Assembly (NCBI GenBank): GCA_022376925.1
Contig: JAIOJX010000002.1
Span: 130,644,831-130,708,830, forward strand
Origin: Tragulus kanchil
Lineage: Eukaryota; Chordata; Mammalia; Artiodactyla; Tragulidae
Direction of reading: 5' to 3'
Length of the DNA: 64,000 nucleotides
Both the position numbers and the translations under genes were made by a program. The first letter of the stretch is position 1. The number at the start of each line of letters is the position of its first letter. Shown here one piece after another: positions 59,229 through 64,000 of this stretch. The notes under the pieces are model-generated. The model saw only the letters and a program-made list of their open reading frames with translations, did not search any database and was not told the origin of the DNA.

Positions 59229-60002
59229 TCCTATTCTTATAAAATATGTCATCGTATATCGTCAGAATTTTCTTGCTTGTGAGGAAAACTTTTTTTATAA
59301 AGTTGTGTTAGTTTCAGAGGAGATTGGGCATGTTCAGGTGGTATGGCCGGAACTGTATAAACTAGAACAATACCTTTTAAAGAATAATGACTTTATTATA
59401 TGTATAAAAAAATAAGTGCTGATTATGCAAATAATGATTCATAATAATATAAACAGGAAGTATTGAAAAGAACAAAAAAGGGAGAAAATAAATTGCTCCA
59501 AATTTCACATTCAGAGATAGCTTTTGACAGGAATCCTTCCAGTCCTCTCTTGAGGCACACAAACATATTGAAAGTAGAAGTACATGTAAATGAAAGAAAG
59601 AATTTTATTAAGATAGGACTGTTTGATATGATATTTAATATACTATGTATATAAATAACATGAATTATATTAATATAACAATAATATCTTTTATATATTA
59701 TGCTATTGACAAATCAAAACATTAAACCTAATTTTATTTAAACTAGACAACTAAACTGAAACTGAAAGACCTGCTGAACTTCAGATAATCACTACTCACT
59801 ACAGGAGATACTGGCTCCTAAAAGTGGCTTCTTTTTTTTTCAATTGATATATAATTGACAAAGATCATCATATTTGTTTCAGGTATATAATTTAATGATT
59901 CAAAGTTTTATATATAGGGAAATGATTGTATTATAAAATGATTATAACAAAGATTATATTTATTCATATATAATGCACATAATATTAAATGATCCAGGGA
60001 TT

Positions 60003-60318
60003 TCCGTGGTGATCAGTGGTTAAGAATCCACCTGCCAATGCAAGAGACACTGGTTCGATTCCTGGTCTGGGAAGATTCCACATATGGAAGAGCAACTACC
60101 CCTGTTCACCACAACTACTGAGTTCAGACTCTACAGCCCATAAGCCACAACTTCTGAAGCCCATGTGCTGTAGGACTTGTGCTCTGCACAATGAGAAGTG
60201 TATACACTGCATTGAAGGGTACCCCATTTGACACAACTAGAGAAAACTGGCATGTAGCAACAAAAACTCAAAGAAGATAATGAAGTCCCAGTGCAGTCAA
60301 AAGTAAACAATAAAAAAA
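60003..60318 (+). mobile_element. Duplicate of CHR SINE 58911-59228
   Basis: Carried by tandem duplication 16; two C shorter in one C run. Confidence 0.8.
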
Positions 60319-60444
60319 TCCTATTCTTATAAAATATGTCATCGTATATCGTCAGAATTTTCTTGCTTGTGAGGAAAACTTTTTTTATAAAGTTGTGTTA
60401 GTTTCAGAGGAGATTGGGCATGTTCAGGTGGTATGGCCTTAGAT

Positions 60445-60840
60445 TAAAGTTCTCTTAGTTTTAAGTGTACAGCAAAGTGATTCAGTTTATATATACATAT
60501 ATATAGTATATAATTACATAATACATAATATCTCCAGTATATTCTTTTCAGGTAGACTCTTTTCCATCATAGATTATTATGATATACTGAATATAGTTCC
60601 CTGTCCTACACAACAGGTTCTTGTTCTCATCTATTTTATATAAAGTAGTGTGCATATGTTAATCCTAAGCTCCCAATTTATCTTTCTTTACTCCTTTCCC
60701 CTTTGGTAACCATAAGCTAGTTTTCTATGTTTGTGAATCTATTTCTTTTTTAGAAACAAGTTCATTTGTATCATTTAAAAAATTCCACATATAAATGATA
60801 ACATATGATATTTATCTCTGTCTGACTTCACTTAAGCATA
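60445..60840 (-). mobile_element. L1 3' UTR (minus strand)
   Basis: taagtgtacagcaaagtgat, atatagttccctgtcctaca and ggtaaccataagctagtttt are the reverse of an artiodactyl L1 3' UTR. Interrupted at its end by a small L1 insertion. Confidence 0.68.
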
Positions 60841-60857
60841 AATTAAACTCCCCTTGA

Positions 60858-61096
60858 GTAACATGGAAACCTATACTATCATAGGTGAAAAAGATAGCCA
60901 TTGTCATTGCGCTGAGGGAATAGGAGTTTCTACAAGGGCTTGGTGCGACAGCCTGGAGGAGTGGGATGGGGGAGGCTGGAAAGGGGGAGGGGACCAGGGA
61001 TATGCATATGACTGATCTGGGAACATACATGTCTGTGAACAACAAAACTCTGTAAAAACTGTAAAAAAAAATTAAATTAAATTAAATTAAAAAGAA
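60858..61096 (+). mobile_element. Solo L1 3' end insertion
   Basis: About 240 bp of the L1-b type 3' UTR (taacatggaaacctatacta, gatatgcatatgactgatct, aaaactctgtaaaaact) ending in an A/T-rich tail. Flanked by a 17 bp target-site duplication with one mismatch (60841-60857 and 61098-61114). Confidence 0.82.
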
Positions 61097-61184
61097 AAAT
61101 TAAACTTCCCTTGACATATACTGTGTGAAGCAAGCTACTCACCCCCTTTACTGCAGCACCTTCTTTCTGACCCCTAACCATGCC

Positions 61185-61740
61185 ACATACACTCACACCT
61201 CAGAGCTTTGCATCAGCTTTTCCTTCTGCCTGGCAGCTCTTCCCCCTGCTCTCTACCTGGCTTGATCCTTACCTTTCAGATCTCAGCTCAGATGTTACCT
61301 CCTCTGGAGACATTTCCTGAACACCTCAGGTAGATCCCCTGTGGGTTTCCATCTTTGCACTTAGCATATCTGCAATTATTTTATGAGCCTATTCATTTAT
61401 TGCCTGTCTTTATCAACTAGGAAGTGAGCTCTGTGAAAGCAAGGGGATTATACCTGTTTTGTTCACTGCTGTATCCCCAACGGCTAGCATAGGCCTTAGC
61501 ACAGAGTGTCAGTCACTCAGCTGTGTCCAACTCTTTGCAACCCCATCAACTGTAGGCCACCAGGCTCCTCTGTCCATGGAATTCTCCAGGTAAGAATACT
61601 GGAGTGAGTAGCCATTCCCTTCTCTAGGGGTCTTTCCAGCCCAAGGACTGAATCCAGGTCTCCTGCATTGTAGGCAAATTCTTTACTGTCTGAGCCACCA
61701 GGGAAGCACACAGCAGGTGCTTAATAAATCCTTAATGAAC
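61185..61740 (+). mobile_element. L2 LINE interrupted by Bov-tA
   Basis: 61185-61507 follows the L2 3' end (cacctcagagctttgcatca, cagatgttacctcctctgga, actgctgtatccccaacggc) and resumes at 61710 with gcaggtgcttaataaatcct. A Bov-tA sits between. Confidence 0.7.
61508..61709 (-). mobile_element. Bov-tA SINE
   Basis: Plus strand: tcagtcactcagctgtgtcc, ctctgtccatggaattctcc, aggactgaatccaggtctcc and gagccaccagggaagc. Confidence 0.87.
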
Positions 61741-62139
61741 AAATGGCTGACAAGACATGGAGGCAGCACATAGTAGGCTCTCAGTGGCTATTATGTAAGG
61801 TAAGGACAACTGAACTGATGCTCACCAGATCATCTCTGTGTGGAAGGCAGTAGCTGGGCAGCATTGAGGCCCTTAGTCTATTTTTTATTCTTCTATTTTA
61901 TTAGTCATTGTTTCTTGAAAGCATTTTATATATTAATATTTAGATTTTGTAACTGTCACTTTTAAGTTAATAGATAATTTATTTCAAAACTGTATTTTAT
62001 AGTTTTCTATTTTACTTAAGTATTAATTGGATTTATCATATTATTTCCCTTTTTGTTTTAGATAATGTGTGAATCATTTTTTACAGTCAGTTCATCTCTC
62101 ATTAATGTGTATCACTGCCCCTATTTTTTTTTTTTAATT

Positions 62140-62337
62140 GAAGTATAGTTGATTTACAATGCTTCAGATGTACAGCAAAGTGATTCAATTAACATATATA
62201 TTTATGGATATCCTTTTTCACATAACTTTCTGTTATATATTATTATTTTTTTAAACCTTTATTTTACTTTTAACTTTTACAGAGCTTTGTTGTTCACAGA
62301 CATGCATGTTCTCAGATTAGTTATATATTATTATTGT
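62140..62337 (-). mobile_element. L1 3' UTR pieces
   Basis: attgaagtatagttgattta and gtacagcaaagtgattcaat are one reversed L1 3' UTR; cctttattttacttttaact to cttgttgttcacag-like text at 62255-62315 is a second short reversed L1 3' end nested in it. Confidence 0.6.
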
Positions 62338-62541
62338 TATTGTTTAGTCACTAAGTCATGTCAAACTCTTGAGACAGCATGGACTATAGCCTGCCAGGCT
62401 CCATTGCCCATGGGATTTTCCAACCAAGAATACTGTTTAGGCTGTTTCCTTCACCAGGTGATCTTCCCAACCCAGAGATTGAACCCAAGTCTCCTGTACT
62501 GCGGGCAGATTCTTTACTACTGAGCCACCAGGAAAGCCCGT
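62338..62541 (-). mobile_element. Bov-tA SINE
   Basis: Plus strand: gtttagtcactaagtcatgt, cccatgggattttccaacca, acccagagattgaacccaag and gagccaccaggaaagccc. It splits the reversed L1 3' UTR, which continues at 62550-62760. Confidence 0.85.
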
Positions 62542-62626
62542 TATTGGTTATTAAAAGATACTGAATATAGTTTGATATCCTATCTACAGTATGTTCTTAC
62601 TATTTATGTATTTTATATATAGTGAT

Positions 62627-64000
62627 ATCTATTAATCCTTAATTCATAATTTATCCCCCTTTCCCTTCTGGTAACCATAAGTTTGTTTTCTATGTCTGTA
62701 TGTCTATTTTTGTTTTGTAAATAGTGTAATATTTTAATGACTGCAAATAGGCCATTTATCTTTAAGACTTAATTTGACTGGTATTCTAATGTGGGACGTA
62801 TAAATTATTCTCAAGTTTTGTTATCACAAATGCTTCTGTATATTCCTGTATAGGAATTATTTTTGTTGTGAATTATTTCCTTTTGATAAATTCCCAGAAT
62901 GGAATTTCTAACTTGAACTAGAGAACATTTTTGTAGCTATGAAAGAATAGTGCCAGATAGGTTTCTAAAAATGTATACCAGATTGACTTCTAGGTAGAGC
63001 TACACAGTGACATAGGATAAACTTTCCTTTAATACATAATGCAAGGTGTTAAGCCTAAAATTTTTTAAGTTTAGAAATTTTTAAATTTAAGCCTAAAAAA
63101 TTTCCCAGCAATAACTTTAATAATAAATTACAGCCCGACTCTTTAAACACTGAAAGGTAGTTGTCAGGGAGAGAAACAAGAGATCCTGCATGTTGCATCT
63201 CTGAGCCCACAACTCCACTGTCCTTCTGAAAGTCATTCTGGGAGCAGAGGAAGTGAGTTGACAAAATTCTGAGAGTTCTCACAGGTAATCACCACTATAG
63301 AAAAAAAGCAGACTGCAGTGGTGACTCGGCAGCTGCAAACAATGCCTAGGAGAAATCTGTGAGCATGACACCCCTCCAAAATTTGGTAGGATCTTATCAG
63401 GAGTGGGAGATATTACCAGGGTTTGCAGGTCCATGCTGGGTGGGATATGTCACCTGAATTTTACCAGAGTGAAGCATATTTCTAGCTGGGGTGGAAGTGG
63501 GATGGACCCATGGTTCAGGAACATTGACTACATTTTAGAAAGAGACTATGAAGTCCAGATTTCCTGGTAAAGGAAACTGATTATTTCCTTTTCCCCAGTC
63601 CCAGTACCTTCAGGCTATAGAAGAGAAATCCAAGCACCAGTCCTTGAATTGTGGCCAAGAATTGGGGGAAATAAACTCACTCCAGATCATGTTGGGGGAA
63701 ATGTCAAGAAGAATTTACCTGATTATATCAGAACAAGAATATCAGAAAGAGAAAGACAGAGTGAGCTCTATTAATCCTTAATCATAATTTAACCATAAGT
63801 TTGTTTTCTATGTCTGTATGTCTATTTTGTTTTGTAAATAGTGTAATATTTTAATGACTGCAAATAGGCCATTTATCTTTAAGACTTAATTTGACTGGTA
63901 TTCTAATGTGGGACGTATAAATTATTCTCAAGTTTTGTTATCACAAATGCTTCTGTATATTCCTGTATAGGAATTATTTTTGTTGTGAATTATTTCCTTT
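62627..64000. repeat. Tandem duplication 17, cut by window end
   Basis: Sequence from 62627 restarts at about 63766. The first 40 bp of the second copy carry deletions; thereafter the offset is 1117 bp through position 64000. The end of copy b lies outside the window. Confidence 0.85.
62761..63765. other. Intron, nothing recognised beyond L1 edge
   Basis: Text to about 62960 resembles an ancient L1 3' UTR continuation. 63000-63765 shows no exon, RNA gene or named repeat. Confidence 0.45.

Larger units (their letters stand above)
58257..60438. repeat. Tandem duplication 16 (unit 1092 bp)
   Basis: Copy a 58257-59348, copy b 59349-60438. The copies differ by 2 C in a C run (59131 versus 60223). 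Intronic: a CHR SINE and an L1 piece. Confidence 0.93.

Noticed and set aside
705..64000. A segmental array or satellite with a 1.1 kb period
   Set aside because: The units are different sequences at each locus; only the unit length is alike. No shared monomer exists.

Overview
This is a vertebrate nuclear window from a ruminant. BovB LINEs, BovA/Bov-tA SINEs, artiodactyl tRNA-Glu (CHR-type) SINEs and ruminant-type L1s occupy much of it. There are no bacterial features. The one protein-coding gene I can support is the middle of an axonemal dynein heavy chain on the minus strand, best matched to DNAH7. Eleven distinct coding exons can be placed to the base with consistent splice phases. In transcription order they run from about 58.1 kb down to 2.7 kb and encode about 812 residues: the end of AAA2, AAA3 (P-loop GPTGTGKS, Walker B VVFVDD), AAA4 (GIGGSGRQS) and the first half of the stalk up to the microtubule-binding domain. 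The true 5' and 3' ends of the gene lie outside the window.

Layout (plus coordinates): 0-5 kb, stalk exon 11 in three copies, with CHR-type SINEs. 5-12 kb, intron with a rearranged BovB LINE (6.8-9.2 kb), MER5-like, MIR and L2 relics. 12-25.5 kb, exons 10 to 4, with several duplicated. 25.5-47 kb, one large intron holding a nest of L1 elements: an older L1 (L1-a, 28.1-46.2 kb) is split by a near full-length L1 (L1-b, 28.8-39.7 kb), both carry SINEs, and a further 3' L1 fragment sits near the end of L1-a. 47-58.2 kb, exons 3, 2 and 1 of the window. 58-64 kb, intron with CHR, L1, L2 and Bov-tA pieces.

The dominant oddity is that the window contains 17 direct tandem duplications, each about 1.03-1.20 kb and nearly identical between copies. 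They fall indifferently on exons, introns, L1s and SINEs. About 18 kb of the 64 kb is therefore redundant. Many junctions carry small indels, and several exon copies are frameshifted or cut at the junction. The narrow size range and the lack of any sequence preference point to an assembly or gap-filling artefact rather than biology; read coverage would settle it. With the second copies removed, the dynein gene and the L1/SINE nest read as ordinary ruminant sequence.

The most interesting real biology is a young-looking tRNA-Glu-derived SINE subfamily of about 330 bp. It has intact A/B boxes and five insertions with perfect 14-15 bp target-site duplications, inside L1s and dynein introns. I found no evidence of a new gene system.
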